Part shown: one piece after another, positions 51,344 to 62,004 of the stretch
Layout: each line of letters opens with the position of its first letter
How positions within the stretch are numbered: position 1 is the first letter of the stretch
NCBI GenBank assembly: GCA_022843485.1
Contig: JALHNM010000003.1
Location: 124,001-188,000 of the forward strand
Direction of reading: 5' to 3'
Source of the DNA: Fimbriimonadaceae bacterium
GTDB lineage: Bacteria; Armatimonadota; Fimbriimonadia; Fimbriimonadales; Fimbriimonadaceae
DNA length: 64,000 nucleotides
The notes under the pieces: model-generated
Told to the model about the DNA's origin: nothing
Database searches by the model: none
What the model saw: only the letters and a program-made list of their open reading frames with translations
Made by a program: the position numbers and the translations under genes

Positions 51344-52768
51344 TCACTCCTCGCTGCCCTGGTTCTTAAGCCGGCGCAGGTACTCACCTTTTGTCCCCTC
51401 GTCGAGGTTCGAGAACCGGGTGTAGGCGGGCTGGAAGGCGAGGAGCACGGTTCCCGTCGGGCCGTTCCGGTGCTTGCCGATGATCAACTCGGCGACCTCC
51501 GCGTTGTCGGGGTTCCATGCGGCGTCAGGGGGGGCTTCCTTGCGCCGATAGTACTCGTCCCGATAGATGAACATGACCATATCCGCCTCGGCTTCGATCG
51601 AGCCGGACTCCCGGATGTCGCTCAGCATCGGTCGCTTATCGGGACGGCTCTCGACGCCTCGGTTGAGCTGGCTCAGAGCGATCACGGGGACGTCGAGGTC
51701 TTTCGAGATCGCCTTGAGGCTCCGCGCGATCTCGCTGATCTCTTGGGTGCGGTTCTCCGTCCGGCGGCTTCCGCGCAGGAGCTGAAGGTAGTCGACGATG
51801 ATCAGCGCTAACCCACCGTCTGCCTTCAACCTTCGGCACTTCCCACGAATCTCCATCGGCGACACGTCCGACGAGTCATCGATCATGATCGGGAGCTCGT
51901 AAAGCTCGCTGCACGCGTCGGTGAGACGGTGGAAGTTCTCCGTGGAAAGGTTCGGCTTTTTCAGCGCACCCATAGGGACACGGGCCAACGTCGAGACCAT
52001 ACGTCTCAGCAGCTGCTCACCTTTCATTTCGAGCGAGAAGACCGCGACGTTACCCACGTTCGCCTTGGCCACAGAGAGTGCCATATTGAGCACTAACGAC
52101 GTCTTCCCCATCGCCGGACGCGCCGCGACGATCACGAAGTCCCCCGGGTAGAACCCCGTCGTCAAGTTATCGAGATCGACGTAACCCGCCTGGAGCCCAA
52201 GGATCGGCTCTTTGGTCTCGAACAGGTGGTCTACGTCCTTGAAGAACTCGGTCGCCAGGCTCCGGACCGACTGGAAGTACTTCCCGAGCCGCTTCTGGCC
52301 GACGCGGAACACGGAGTCCTCCGCGATATCGACCTTCTCGTCCGCGTCGAGGTCGGGCTGCTGGACGAGGTCGACGATCTCGCGCCCCGCCTCCTCGAGC
52401 CGTCGCAGGGTCGCGAGGTCCTGCACGATCCCGGCGTAGTACTCGGCGTTCGTCGCGCTCGGGACCGCCTCGCCGATCTGGATCAGGTACTCGACCCCGC
52501 CGACCGAGTCGAGCGACTCGCGCAACACGAGCTCATTGCGGAGGGTCACGAGGTCGACCGCCTTCCCGCTCCGACTCAGCTGCTCGATGGCCAAGAACAC
52601 CTCGCGGTGGGCGGGGACGTAGAAGTCGTCCGGCGTGAGAATGCCGAGCACGTCGACCAAGGCACGCTCGCTCAGGATCATCGACCCGAGCGTGGACATC
52701 TCCGCCTCGTAATTATGCGGGGGGACACGTTGTTCGGGTGTGCTCCCGAACCGAGATGAGACAGCCAT
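51344..52768 (-). CDS. dnaB: Replicative DNA helicase
   Basis: DnaB unwinds DNA at the replication fork. The 474 residues have the N-terminal domain VPPHNYEAEMSTLGSMILSERALVDVLGILTPDDFYVPAHREVFLAI. The RecA-like domain has Walker A AARPAMGKTSLVLNMA, Walker B LIIVDYLQLLRGS, and the DIRESGSIEAEADMVMFIYRDEYY box. ATG 52768 was chosen because the frame upstream (45 codons) lacks homology. No intein is present. The gene is convergent with the glutathione peroxidase gene, eight bases apart. Confidence 0.96.
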   Translation of the reverse strand: MAVSSRFGSTPEQRVPPHNYEAEMSTLGSMILSERALVDVLGILTPDDFYVPAHREVFLAIEQLSRSGKAVDLVTLRNELVLRESLDSVGGVEYLIQIGEAVPSATNAEYYAGIVQDLATLRRLEEAGREIVDLVQQPDLDADEKVDIAEDSVFRVGQKRLGKYFQSVRSLATEFFKDVDHLFETKEPILGLQAGYVDLDNLTTGFYPGDFVIVAARPAMGKTSLVLNMALSVAKANVGNVAVFSLEMKGEQLLRRMVSTLARVPMGALKKPNLSTENFHRLTDACSELYELPIMIDDSSDVSPMEIRGKCRRLKADGGLALIIVDYLQLLRGSRRTENRTQEISEIARSLKAISKDLDVPVIALSQLNRGVESRPDKRPMLSDIRESGSIEAEADMVMFIYRDEYYRRKEAPPDAAWNPDNAEVAELIIGKHRNGPTGTVLLAFQPAYTRFSNLDEGTKGEYLRRLKNQGSEE

Positions 52769-52918
52769 GACCCTGGACTCTACTGGACGGACGGGGGGTG
52801 CGGAACGGCGTTCGGCACCACGACGACCCGATGTGGAAACCTCCGTCGGCCCGGCATGCGCGGTTTCCCACGGCCTATCCACCAGCGACCCTTCGCGGCT
52901 CACCCTAGTTCGAAAGGC

Positions 52919-53506
52919 CTAGCGGAACGCCTCGAGCCGTTCGAGGAGCCGGGCCTTCGCGGCGGGCCACTCGGCCTCGAGGATGCTGAAGTACGCCGTC
53001 TCGCGGCGATGGCCGTCCGGGAGGATGACGTTGTGCCGGAGCGTCCCTTCGTAGACCGCCCCCAGCTTCTTGATGCCGTTGAAGCTGCGTAGGTTGCGAG
53101 CGTCGCACTTGAGCTGCACCCGGATCGCCCCGAGGGTCTCGAAGGCGTGCCGGAGCAGCAGCAGCTTCATCTCCGGGTTGGCCGGGCCGCCGCGCAGGTC
53201 GGCGCGGAGCCAGGAGTAGCCCACCTCGAGCCCGCGGTGCTCCGGCCGGACGTCGAACACGGTCGTGCTCCCGACGACCCTCCCCTCCGCCCGAGACACG
53301 ACGGCCGAGCCCCAGGAACCCGGCTCGGTGCGCTCCTGGATCCACCGTTCGAACTGTTCCACTCGCTCCGGGACGAACGGGGCGGTGAAGTGACGGAACA
53401 CCTCCGGGTCGCTCGCCTCGAGCAGTCCGGGGGCATGGTGGAGCCGGAGCGGCTCAAGCCGCACCCACTCGCCTTCCAAGACCACCGGCTCGACCCAGGG
53501 GCGCAT
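52919..53506 (-). CDS. GNAT-family N-acetyltransferase (RimJ/RimL type)
   Basis: The 195-residue protein opens with LEGEWVRLEPLRLHHAPGLLEA, the RimJ/RimL start, and has the VVGSTTVFDVRPEHRGLEVGYSWLR and KLLLLRHAFETLGAIRVQLKCDARNLRSFNGIKKLGAVYEGTLR segments, the latter containing the acetyl-CoA-binding loop region. It may acetylate a protein N-terminus, an amino acid or a drug. It stands alone, 47 bases downstream of the enoyl-CoA hydratase start-strand neighbour on the same strand. Confidence 0.88.
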   Translation of the reverse strand: MRPWVEPVVLEGEWVRLEPLRLHHAPGLLEASDPEVFRHFTAPFVPERVEQFERWIQERTEPGSWGSAVVSRAEGRVVGSTTVFDVRPEHRGLEVGYSWLRADLRGGPANPEMKLLLLRHAFETLGAIRVQLKCDARNLRSFNGIKKLGAVYEGTLRHNVILPDGHRRETAYFSILEAEWPAAKARLLERLEAFR

Positions 53507-53552
53507 CCCGTGAGCATGCCCGAGTGGCCGGTGACGCCCGGGACCCCTTCGG

Positions 53553-54311
53553 TCAGGGGCGCTCGACTACGAACGATGCGGGGCGCTTGTCGAGGAAGGC
53601 GGCGACGCCCTCACGGCCCTCCTCGCTGGAGCGGGCTCGGGCCAGGAGCCGAGCCAGGTGATCCATCGGCATCGGAAGGTCGAGCACCAGACGCTTCGCG
53701 GCGGCGACGGCCTGGGGGCCGTTCTTGAGGACGGTGGCCACCTTCGCCTCGACCGCCTCGTCGAGCCCGTCCGGGGGCGTCACGCCGTGGACGAGCCCGA
53801 TCCGGAGGGCATGGGCAGCGTCGAAGGCCTCGCCGGTCGCGAAGAGCGCCCGGGCGTGCCCCGCCCCGATCTTCGGCACGACGAAGGCCGAGATCGTGGC
53901 CGGGATAAGCCCAAGCCGGACTTCGGAGAAGGCGAAGAGGGTGCCCTCGGCGGCCACGGCGACGTCGCTCGCCGCGACCAGCCCGCACCCCCCGCCAAAG
54001 GCTGCCCCGTGGACGCGCGCCACGACGAGCGCCGGGCAGGTGGCGATCGCCTCGAACAAGCGCCCGAGCCGGATGGCGTCCTCGGCGTTCTGCTCCTCGG
54101 TGTAGGCCGCCGCCCGGCGCATCCACTCGAGGTCCCCGCCCGCGCTGAACGCCTTGCCCTCACCTGAGAGCACCACCACCCTCGTCTCCGGCCCAAGACC
54201 CACGAAGGACTCGGTCAAGGCAGCGATGAGGTCGTCGTTGAACGCGTTTCGGACGTCGGGCCGGTCGAGGGCGAGGCGGAGTACGGGGCCGTCTTGTTGG
54301 GCGCGGAGCAT
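53553..54311 (-). CDS. Enoyl-CoA hydratase/isomerase family protein
   Basis: The 252-residue crotonase-fold enzyme has LALDRPDVRNAFNDDLIAAL, the oxyanion loop SGEGKAFSAGGDLEWM, and HGAAFGGGCGLVAASDVAVAAEGTLFAFSEVRLGLIPATISAFVV. The catalytic Glu of FSEVRLGLIP is present, while the other Glu position carries Gly (FGGGCGL), so it is a methylglutaconyl-CoA hydratase-like or isomerase-type member rather than certain hydratase. ATG 54311 starts MLRAQQDGPVLRLALDRP. The frame upstream is not homologous. No other fatty-acid genes are near. Confidence 0.88.
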   Translation of the reverse strand: MLRAQQDGPVLRLALDRPDVRNAFNDDLIAALTESFVGLGPETRVVVLSGEGKAFSAGGDLEWMRRAAAYTEEQNAEDAIRLGRLFEAIATCPALVVARVHGAAFGGGCGLVAASDVAVAAEGTLFAFSEVRLGLIPATISAFVVPKIGAGHARALFATGEAFDAAHALRIGLVHGVTPPDGLDEAVEAKVATVLKNGPQAVAAAKRLVLDLPMPMDHLARLLARARSSEEGREGVAAFLDKRPASFVVERP

Positions 54312-54463
54312 CGGCCCCAGTATGGCTGGGCACAGGGGCTCTCCGGCCGGGAGGAACCGAGCGACAGGTCTCTCACCCGCCGGTCGGTGCTCGCACCGGA
54401 ACCCGAGCCCGCCCCGCTCGAGCCCCCGGACACCGTGTCGGCCAGACCATCGCTGCACGCTTT

Positions 54464-54496
54464 GTCCATCGGTCGTCCATCGGCCGTCCATCGATG
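54464..54496 (+). repeat. Three tandem 11-base repeats
   Basis: GTCCATCGGTC, GTCCATCGGCC and GTCCATCGATG follow each other without gaps. The period and the GTCC opening resemble the 11-base array at 38425-38468. Confidence 0.7.
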
Positions 54497-54590
54497 AGGA
54501 TCGAAGGAGCATGGTCGGACAACGGATGGGAGACCCACGGTACATCGGTGCTGAACATGGGCGCCCAAGCCGTGCTCCTGCCTTCCGAGG

Positions 54591-54634
54591 CGGGTGGCCC
54601 GGCCTGACCCGAAGGGCAGGCCGGGGAGCCGAGC
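54591..54634 (+). repeat. Direct repeat with hairpin, copy 1
   Basis: This copy begins CGGGTGGCCCGGCCTGACCC and ends GCCGAGC. Inside it CGGCCTG and CAGGCCG can form a 7-base-pair stem, extended by CCC/GGG. It is nearly identical to the copy 158 bases downstream. Confidence 0.72.
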
Positions 54635-54748
54635 CTCGGGCACGGGGCACGGCCGTTCGCGGCCAGCGGCAGTTGCCGGTCACGATCGAAGACCTTGGGG
54701 CGGGACGCCCCAAGGACCACGCCCGGGACGGACGTGCCACGCAGGGCC

Positions 54749-54791
54749 CGGGTGGCCCGGCCTGACCCGGAGGGCGGGCCGGGGGCCGAGC
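54749..54791 (+). repeat. Direct repeat with hairpin, copy 2
   Basis: The 43 bases match copy 1 at 54591 except for three changed or missing positions, and end 21 bases before the ATG of the GH20-like gene. The pattern suggests a dispersed extragenic palindrome family. Confidence 0.72.
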
Positions 54792-54812
54792 GGAAGGGTG
54801 TCAGAATCGGGC

Positions 54813-56324
54813 ATGCCCCTCCGTCTCTGGATGTACGACCTCGCCCGTGAGCAGGCCCCGACCCTCGACCACCTCATGGGGCTCGCGGCGGTCAGCCTCG
54901 ACGCGGGTTACGACGGCATCGGCCTGTACCTTGAGCACCGGTTCGCCTACCCGGGCCTGCCCTGGGCGCGGGGCACCCAAGCGTTGACCCCGGACACGGT
55001 CCGCCGCGTGCGCAGTGAGTTCCCGAGCCTCCAAGTCGTCCCGTTCGTGAACCTGCTCAGCCACGTCGAGGGCTTCCTCTACTCGCAAGGGGGCCAGGGG
55101 CTTCGCGAGGGGGCCGGCCACGGGATGCAGGCCTGCCCGAGCCGCCCGGAGACCACCGCCTTCGCCCAAAAGGTCCTCGACGACACGCTGGCCGTGTTCG
55201 ACTCCGAGATCGTCCACATCGGCGGCGACGAGACGTGGCAACTGGGCGACTGCCCGGAGTGCCGGGCCCGGGCCGAGGCTTCGACCGAGGACGGGAAGGC
55301 CGACCTCTTCGCAGCCCACTACGCCCCGCTCGCGCAACGGGTCGTAGCAGCGGGACGCCGTCCGGCGGTCTGGGGCGACATGATCCTCGCCCACCCTGCC
55401 GCGGGTGCCGCTTTCCCGAAGGAGACGTTGATCTTCGACTGGCAGTACTTCGGGGGCGTGGCCGAGACCGCGCCCCGGCTCGCGGCCCACGGCCACGAGG
55501 TCGTCGCGTGCCCGACCCTCCACGTCTACGACGCGGCGTGGATGCACACCGGCCCGAGCGAGGAGAACGTCCGGCGGGTGAGCCGCGACGCCCTGGACCT
55601 CGGTCTCGCTGGGGTCTGCCTCACGACTTGGGAGGCGGGCCTGTTCGGGGCCTACGACACCGTGCTCCCGGCGGTGGCCTGGGCTCGGACGGCGATGGAC
55701 GACCCGGACGGGGCCCCGTCGATGCTGGAGGCGTACGGCGAGTCAGCCGAGTGGGCCCGGCTGATGGGCGAGGGGCTTGCCGAGCTGGGCGGTGTGTTCG
55801 CGCACGACGGGCACCGGTCGCGGCTCAAGTCCCGGTTCCTGCTGTTCGCCGACCCGTTCTCGCTCTGGCGGCACCATGGGGCCGAGCTCGCGGGCGAAGC
55901 GGGGCGGGCTGCGGTGGCCCTCTGCGAGAAGGCCGCCTTCTTCGCCACCGATGAGGCACAGCGAGGCGTCACCGCGTTCGTCCGGGGGGCGGTCGAGTTC
56001 TGCCAACTCACCGACCGGGCAGCCGTCCACTATGCCGAGGGCCGGCCGGAAAAGGCCCTCGCCGCCCTCGCCCCGCTCCGACACCTCTTCGACACGCTCG
56101 AGCGGGTGGCCCGGGACACCCACCGTCGGATCGGGGGCAGTCTGGCGGACGGGGAGCGCTGCGGTCGGGCCCGGGAACGGCTGGAGGAGGTCATGCGGCG
56201 GGTCCAGAAGTACGGCCGGGGCGAGTTGGGCTACTTGCCCGCTTTCGACGTGCTCACCCACCCCCGTTGGGTGCCGTACGACCAAGCCTGCTGGTGGCTC
56301 GTGAACCGTTGGGGCTGCGAATGA
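54813..56324 (+). CDS. GH20-like glycoside hydrolase (beta-N-acetylhexosaminidase family)
   Basis: The 503-residue protein has the family-20 TIM-barrel core without signal peptide: LDAGYDGIGLYLEHRFAYP, VVPFVNLLSHVEGFL, the catalytic pair in VHIGGD139E140TW, GDMILAH, WQYFGG and LTTWEAGLFGAY. Asp-Glu of HIGGDE is the polarising Asp and acid Glu of GH20 enzymes. A C-terminal helical domain of about 180 residues follows. It would remove terminal N-acetylhexosamines, probably inside the cell. ATG 54813 begins MPLRLWMYDL; the frame farther upstream runs through repeats and is rejected. It is convergent with the kinase gene, one base apart. Confidence 0.88.
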   Translation: MPLRLWMYDLAREQAPTLDHLMGLAAVSLDAGYDGIGLYLEHRFAYPGLPWARGTQALTPDTVRRVRSEFPSLQVVPFVNLLSHVEGFLYSQGGQGLREGAGHGMQACPSRPETTAFAQKVLDDTLAVFDSEIVHIGGDETWQLGDCPECRARAEASTEDGKADLFAAHYAPLAQRVVAAGRRPAVWGDMILAHPAAGAAFPKETLIFDWQYFGGVAETAPRLAAHGHEVVACPTLHVYDAAWMHTGPSEENVRRVSRDALDLGLAGVCLTTWEAGLFGAYDTVLPAVAWARTAMDDPDGAPSMLEAYGESAEWARLMGEGLAELGGVFAHDGHRSRLKSRFLLFADPFSLWRHHGAELAGEAGRAAVALCEKAAFFATDEAQRGVTAFVRGAVEFCQLTDRAAVHYAEGRPEKALAALAPLRHLFDTLERVARDTHRRIGGSLADGERCGRARERLEEVMRRVQKYGRGELGYLPAFDVLTHPRWVPYDQACWWLVNRWGCE

Positions 56325-56325
56325 C

Positions 56326-58041
56326 CTACCCACCCAGGGCAGCCCGCCAGTCCGCTACGGCTTGTTCGAGGGCTTGGTCGCCCCCGGCAAAGCCCTCGGC
56401 TTGGTAGACAGCCTCCCTCGCCCGGTCGTTCCTCTCAGCGAGCACGGCCGTGTCCGCCGCGGACAGGAACGACGAGACCGCTTCTCGTCGGGCCGACCGT
56501 TCGTCGGGGCTGAGGCCGATCACAGTGACCCACGCGCTCGCGGCACGCCCCCACAGGGCCCGGCGGCGGCTGGGATCGAACTCCTCGACGGCTTGGCTCA
56601 CGAGGTCCGTCGCGGCCCGGCGGGCTTGGTCGAGGGTCAGGGCGGACCGGCTGGCCCGTGGTTCCGCCGAGCCTTGGGCCGGCGCCGCGGGGCTCGAGGA
56701 CGGCGAGACGGTTTGAGGTGACCCCGGCACGGTGGCGTCGCGCAACGCGGTCGAGAGGGCCTGGATGCCGAAGTACACGAGCGCAGCCAGGGCGAGGATC
56801 ACCGAGGCGGTCCCCGTCAGCCGCCCGAGGAAGAGCCGCGTCGCGGCCGAGACCATCGGCGCACGCGGGGGCGGTGGGTAGTAGACGGGGAACTGGGGGT
56901 ACCCCTGGCCGGGCGGCACGTAAGGCTGGCCCCCTGGTGCGCCGTAGGGCTGGCCGTAGGGGTGGCTGTACACTTGCCCGTAGGGCGGGGCGGGCGGCTG
57001 GCCTACCGGGGCGCCATAAGGCTGCCCATGGGCGGGGCTCTGCCCCTGGTAGGGGGCGCCGTACCCTGCGGGGGGGTGGCCGTAGGGGGCCTGCGTGACC
57101 TGGCCTGGCATAGGTGTGCCGTACGGGGTCATTCCCGGCCCGTAGGGGCTCGCGAGCGGTGGCGGGGCCGGGGGTGCGACCGGCGGAGTGGCGGCCCGGG
57201 GATCGACCACGACCTGGTCGAAAGTCGCCGCCACGGCCCGCAGCGTGGAGGCCATCTCCCTAGCGCTCGCGAAGCGCAGTTGAGGGCTCTTGTCCAGCGC
57301 CTTGGAGATCGCCTGCCACAGGGCGTGGTTGCACTGACCCGGTGGCGCGGGATCCTTGTTCATGATGGCGTAGGTGATCGAGACCACACTATCACCGGGG
57401 AACGGCTTCTGGCCGGTCACGCACTCGTACAGGATGACCCCGAGGCTGAACAGGTCGCTCCGGGCGTCGATCTCCCGCCCGTTGATCTGCTCCGGCGACA
57501 TGTAGCTCGGCGTGCCGAAGACCTGCCCGTCCATCGTCAGGTTCGGCTCGAAGGTCAGCCGGGCGATCCCGAAGTCCGTGATCTTCACGTCCCCGCTCTC
57601 GAGGATCTGGATGTTGTCCGGCTTGATGTCCCGGTGGACGACGCCCTTTGAGTGGGCGAACTCAAGCCCCTCCAGCACCTTCAGCGCGATGGCGACGGCC
57701 CGTTTGGGCTCGACCAGACCGTTCGTGTCGAGGAGGTTCCTCAGGTTCTGGCCGTCCAGGTACTCCATGGCGATGTACCGGCGCCCGGCGTCCTCGGCGA
57801 CCTCGTAGACGGTGACGATGTTTGGGTGGACGAGCGAGCCCGCCGCACGGGCCTCGCGAAGGAACCGGGCCACCCGGTCGTCGCGTTGCTGCTGGGTCGC
57901 CCCACCCGGCATCGCGAGCTCCTTGACCGCGACACGACGGCCCATCAGCGGGTCGTACGCCTCGTAGACGATGTCGTTCGAGCGGGCGATCTCGCGAATG
58001 ATCTGGTACTTGCCGAGCGTTTGGGGCGGGCTCTGGCTCAT
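56326..58041 (-). CDS. Membrane-anchored Ser/Thr protein kinase with glycine-free nucleotide loop
   Basis: The 571-residue protein has an N-terminal Hanks-type kinase domain (about 11-270) with the catalytic Lys40 in VAVKEL, H136-R-D138 in VVHRDIKPDN and D156-F-G in ITDFGIA, plus GTPSYMSPEQ. The nucleotide loop reads EIARSNDIVYEAYD, without the usual glycines. A linker of about 130 residues rich in Pro, Tyr and Gly (repeats such as PYGQPYGAP) follows, then one membrane helix (about 405-428) and an extracytoplasmic helical domain of about 140 residues. It likely senses an envelope signal. It lies at the end of the tilS-ftsH-TPR unit. Confidence 0.92.
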   Translation of the reverse strand: MSQSPPQTLGKYQIIREIARSNDIVYEAYDPLMGRRVAVKELAMPGGATQQQRDDRVARFLREARAAGSLVHPNIVTVYEVAEDAGRRYIAMEYLDGQNLRNLLDTNGLVEPKRAVAIALKVLEGLEFAHSKGVVHRDIKPDNIQILESGDVKITDFGIARLTFEPNLTMDGQVFGTPSYMSPEQINGREIDARSDLFSLGVILYECVTGQKPFPGDSVVSITYAIMNKDPAPPGQCNHALWQAISKALDKSPQLRFASAREMASTLRAVAATFDQVVVDPRAATPPVAPPAPPPLASPYGPGMTPYGTPMPGQVTQAPYGHPPAGYGAPYQGQSPAHGQPYGAPVGQPPAPPYGQVYSHPYGQPYGAPGGQPYVPPGQGYPQFPVYYPPPPRAPMVSAATRLFLGRLTGTASVILALAALVYFGIQALSTALRDATVPGSPQTVSPSSSPAAPAQGSAEPRASRSALTLDQARRAATDLVSQAVEEFDPSRRRALWGRAASAWVTVIGLSPDERSARREAVSSFLSAADTAVLAERNDRAREAVYQAEGFAGGDQALEQAVADWRAALGG

Positions 58042-58107
58042 GCGCCACTCTCTATGACGCTGTTCTCGGCTCCATCGGCGGCGGGGTTTAGGCCTCGTGG
58101 GGCGAAG

Positions 58108-58452
58108 CTAGCAATAGACGCTCTGTCGCCGGGCGTTCTCGTGGGTCGGGTCCATCATGAGGACGGCTTGGAATTCGGCGCAGGCCTCCTCGACGAACCC
58201 CAGCATCATGTAGGTCATCGCGAGGTCGTTGCGGATGTCGAGGTCAGCAGGGTGCTCGAACGCCAGGGACTGGAGCGAGGCCAGCGAGCCGTCGAAGTCG
58301 CCCTCAAACCCCTGGATAAGGGCGAGTTGCCAGAGGCTCTTCGTGTGCCCCGGACTGCGAGCGAGGACGTCTTCGAAGGCTGCCTTCGCTTCGGCATACC
58401 GGCCCTCCGCCCTATAGCCGAAGCCCTGTTCGTATCGCTCGTCGATGGTCAT
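58108..58452 (-). CDS. Small TPR-repeat protein
   Basis: The 114-residue protein has about three tetratricopeptide-like helix pairs: GYRAEGRYAEAKAAFEDVLARSPGHTKSLWQLALIQGFEGDFDGSLASLQSLAFEHP and LDIRNDLAMTYMMLGFVEEACAEFQAVLMMDP. It ends NARRQSVYC. TPR proteins mediate contacts with other proteins. ATG 58452 starts MTIDERYEQGFGY; the frame upstream is antisense of the intergenic hairpin. It lies between ftsH and the kinase gene, so a link to envelope quality control or signalling is possible. Confidence 0.8.
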   Translation of the reverse strand: MTIDERYEQGFGYRAEGRYAEAKAAFEDVLARSPGHTKSLWQLALIQGFEGDFDGSLASLQSLAFEHPADLDIRNDLAMTYMMLGFVEEACAEFQAVLMMDPTHENARRQSVYC

Positions 58453-58514
58453 TCGCGCCCGAACCCGATCCTCCGGAGCATACCGGACTCGGGCCGGTGA
58501 GTTGCGGGGGCCGC

Positions 58515-58537
58515 AGGGACACGCCGTGCGTGTCCCT
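58515..58537. repeat. GGGACACGC hairpin between ftsH and TPR gene
   Basis: AGGGACACGC and GCGTGTCCCT form a perfect 10-base-pair stem around a 3-base loop (CGT), flanked by TACA. It looks like a dispersed REP-type palindrome and lies just after the ftsH stop codon. Confidence 0.65.
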
Positions 58538-58550
58538 ACAGCCCGATGGC

Positions 58551-60488
<1,938 letters not shown>

Positions 60489-60528
60489 TCTTTCACCGTG
60501 CCCGGACGACCGGGCGTCTCAGGGATAC

Positions 60529-61947
60529 CTACGCTCCACCGGGGAGTCCCGTTCCTGGGGTCAGGTCAACGGGAGCCTCCAGCGGGCCGAACGTGAGCCT
60601 CAGGGCCCGCACCGTCTCTTCTCGGAGTCGTACCCGGTCCGAGACCACCAGCCCCGGCACCCACACCGGCCCCACCATGTCGAACACGACGGGCAGGAGC
60701 CGCCGGGCCGATTCGGTGAGCCTCGCTTCTTGGAAGACGTCTGACAGCTTCTTGGTTCCACCGAGTCCTAGCGGGTCGATCCGGTCGCCCGGCTCAGCGG
60801 GGCGGAAGAAGAGGTTCCCTTGAACCTGCGAAGCGTCGATGACGGCCACCATCGGGTCCGGGGGGTCGGGCAGGTTCGGGGGGGCCCCTTCGGCCCGGAA
60901 CTGCCAGCCGAACTCCAGGCTCTCGGTCTCGCCGGGGACAGCAAGCGCGTAGCGGAACGGGACGGTCGCCACCTTCCTCGCGACGTGGAGGCGCCCTTGA
61001 TCCCACTCGAACACGACCACACCGCCGGGGGCGGTCAGAGAGCCCAGGCCCCCCTCTCGCACGGCGTCGACGAGATGGGCCGTGCCCCGATGGTCGAGCT
61101 CGGCCCCGAGCATGGCCGCCGCGAGCCGGACCCCTCGGGCGACCAAGACCGCCGGCTCCGCCCTCAGGGCACGGAGGTCGAACGCCACTTCCGAGTCGAG
61201 CGTGAGGAACCGCAAGTGCCCGTTGAGCGGGGTCTCCGTCCGCTCCAGGGCGGCGGCGGCCATGCCGTTCAGGAAACGGTCCTCTTCGTCGGCCATCCCC
61301 GCCAGGCGTTGGACGGCCGCGACGAACCCCGGGTTGACGGCCTCGAGTTCGGGGACGACTCGATGGCGCACCCGGGCCCGGCTGAAGGAAAGGTCGACGT
61401 TCGCGGGGTCGTCGTGGAAGCCCAGGCCGTGCTCCTGACAATACGCCCTCGTCTGCGCCCGTCGGGCCCAGAGTAGCGGGCGCACGATCGGGCCCCGCTC
61501 GGCCGGGATGCCCGCGAGCCCGCCCAACCCTGTCCCGCGGGCGATGTGGAGGAGCACGGTCTCGACATGGTCGTCGAGCGTGTGGGCCGTCGCGAGCCGG
61601 TGGGCTCCGACCTGCCGCCGAGCCCGTTCGAGGAACTCGTACCGCGCCTCCCGACCCGCCTCTTCGAGGCCGATCCCAAGGTCGCGGGCGATCCGGGGCA
61701 CGTCGGCTCGACCCGAGACGAACGGCACACCCAGCGAGTCCGCGAAGGCAGCACAGGCCGCCTCCTCCACGTCCGCCTCGGCCCGCTGGCCATGGTGGAG
61801 GTGAGCGGCCAGTACGTCCACTCCCGCTCGGTGGAGCAGGTGGAGCAGGCAGGTCGAGTCGGCGCCCCCGCTAAAGCCCACCAAGACCGTCTGACCCGGG
61901 GCGATCAGTCCGGAGGCGGCCAGGTGGGCCTGGAACTCGGCGAGCAT
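60529..61947 (-). CDS. tilS: tRNA(Ile)-lysidine synthase
   Basis: TilS converts C34 of tRNA-Ile(CAU) to lysidine so that it reads AUA. The 472 residues have the PP-loop VGFSGGADSTCLLHLL, the AHLHHGQRAEADVEEA and ATAHTLDDHVETVLLHIARGTGLGGLAGI motifs, and a C-terminal TilS_C-type domain (FFRPAEPGDRIDPLGLGGTKKLSDVFQEARL...). It is the first gene of the tilS-ftsH-TPR-kinase unit and is divergent from mgtE, with only 57 bases between. Confidence 0.95.
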   Translation of the reverse strand: MLAEFQAHLAASGLIAPGQTVLVGFSGGADSTCLLHLLHRAGVDVLAAHLHHGQRAEADVEEAACAAFADSLGVPFVSGRADVPRIARDLGIGLEEAGREARYEFLERARRQVGAHRLATAHTLDDHVETVLLHIARGTGLGGLAGIPAERGPIVRPLLWARRAQTRAYCQEHGLGFHDDPANVDLSFSRARVRHRVVPELEAVNPGFVAAVQRLAGMADEEDRFLNGMAAAALERTETPLNGHLRFLTLDSEVAFDLRALRAEPAVLVARGVRLAAAMLGAELDHRGTAHLVDAVREGGLGSLTAPGGVVVFEWDQGRLHVARKVATVPFRYALAVPGETESLEFGWQFRAEGAPPNLPDPPDPMVAVIDASQVQGNLFFRPAEPGDRIDPLGLGGTKKLSDVFQEARLTESARRLLPVVFDMVGPVWVPGLVVSDRVRLREETVRALRLTFGPLEAPVDLTPGTGLPGGA

Positions 61948-62004
61948 CGAGGCCAGGATACCGGCCCCACGGACCGGTCAAACTGCGTGGGCGGGAGGGA
62001 CGGC

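Larger units (their letters stand above)
54312..54812. other. 500-base intergenic region rich in repeats
   Basis: No coding region is supported here; open frames exist only because of high GC content. The region holds an 11-base tandem repeat (54464-54496) and two copies of a 43/44-base direct repeat with internal hairpins (54591-54634 and 54749-54791). It separates the enoyl-CoA hydratase start from the divergently transcribed GH20-like gene. Confidence 0.7.

Noticed and set aside
54154-54765. Open frames in the gene-free stretch before the GH20-like gene
   Set aside because: They run through direct repeats in several frames, have no ribosome site and show no domain.
61948-62004. Mg2+ riboswitch upstream of mgtE
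   Set aside because: Only 57 bases separate mgtE from the divergent tilS, too short for an M-box with its expression platform.
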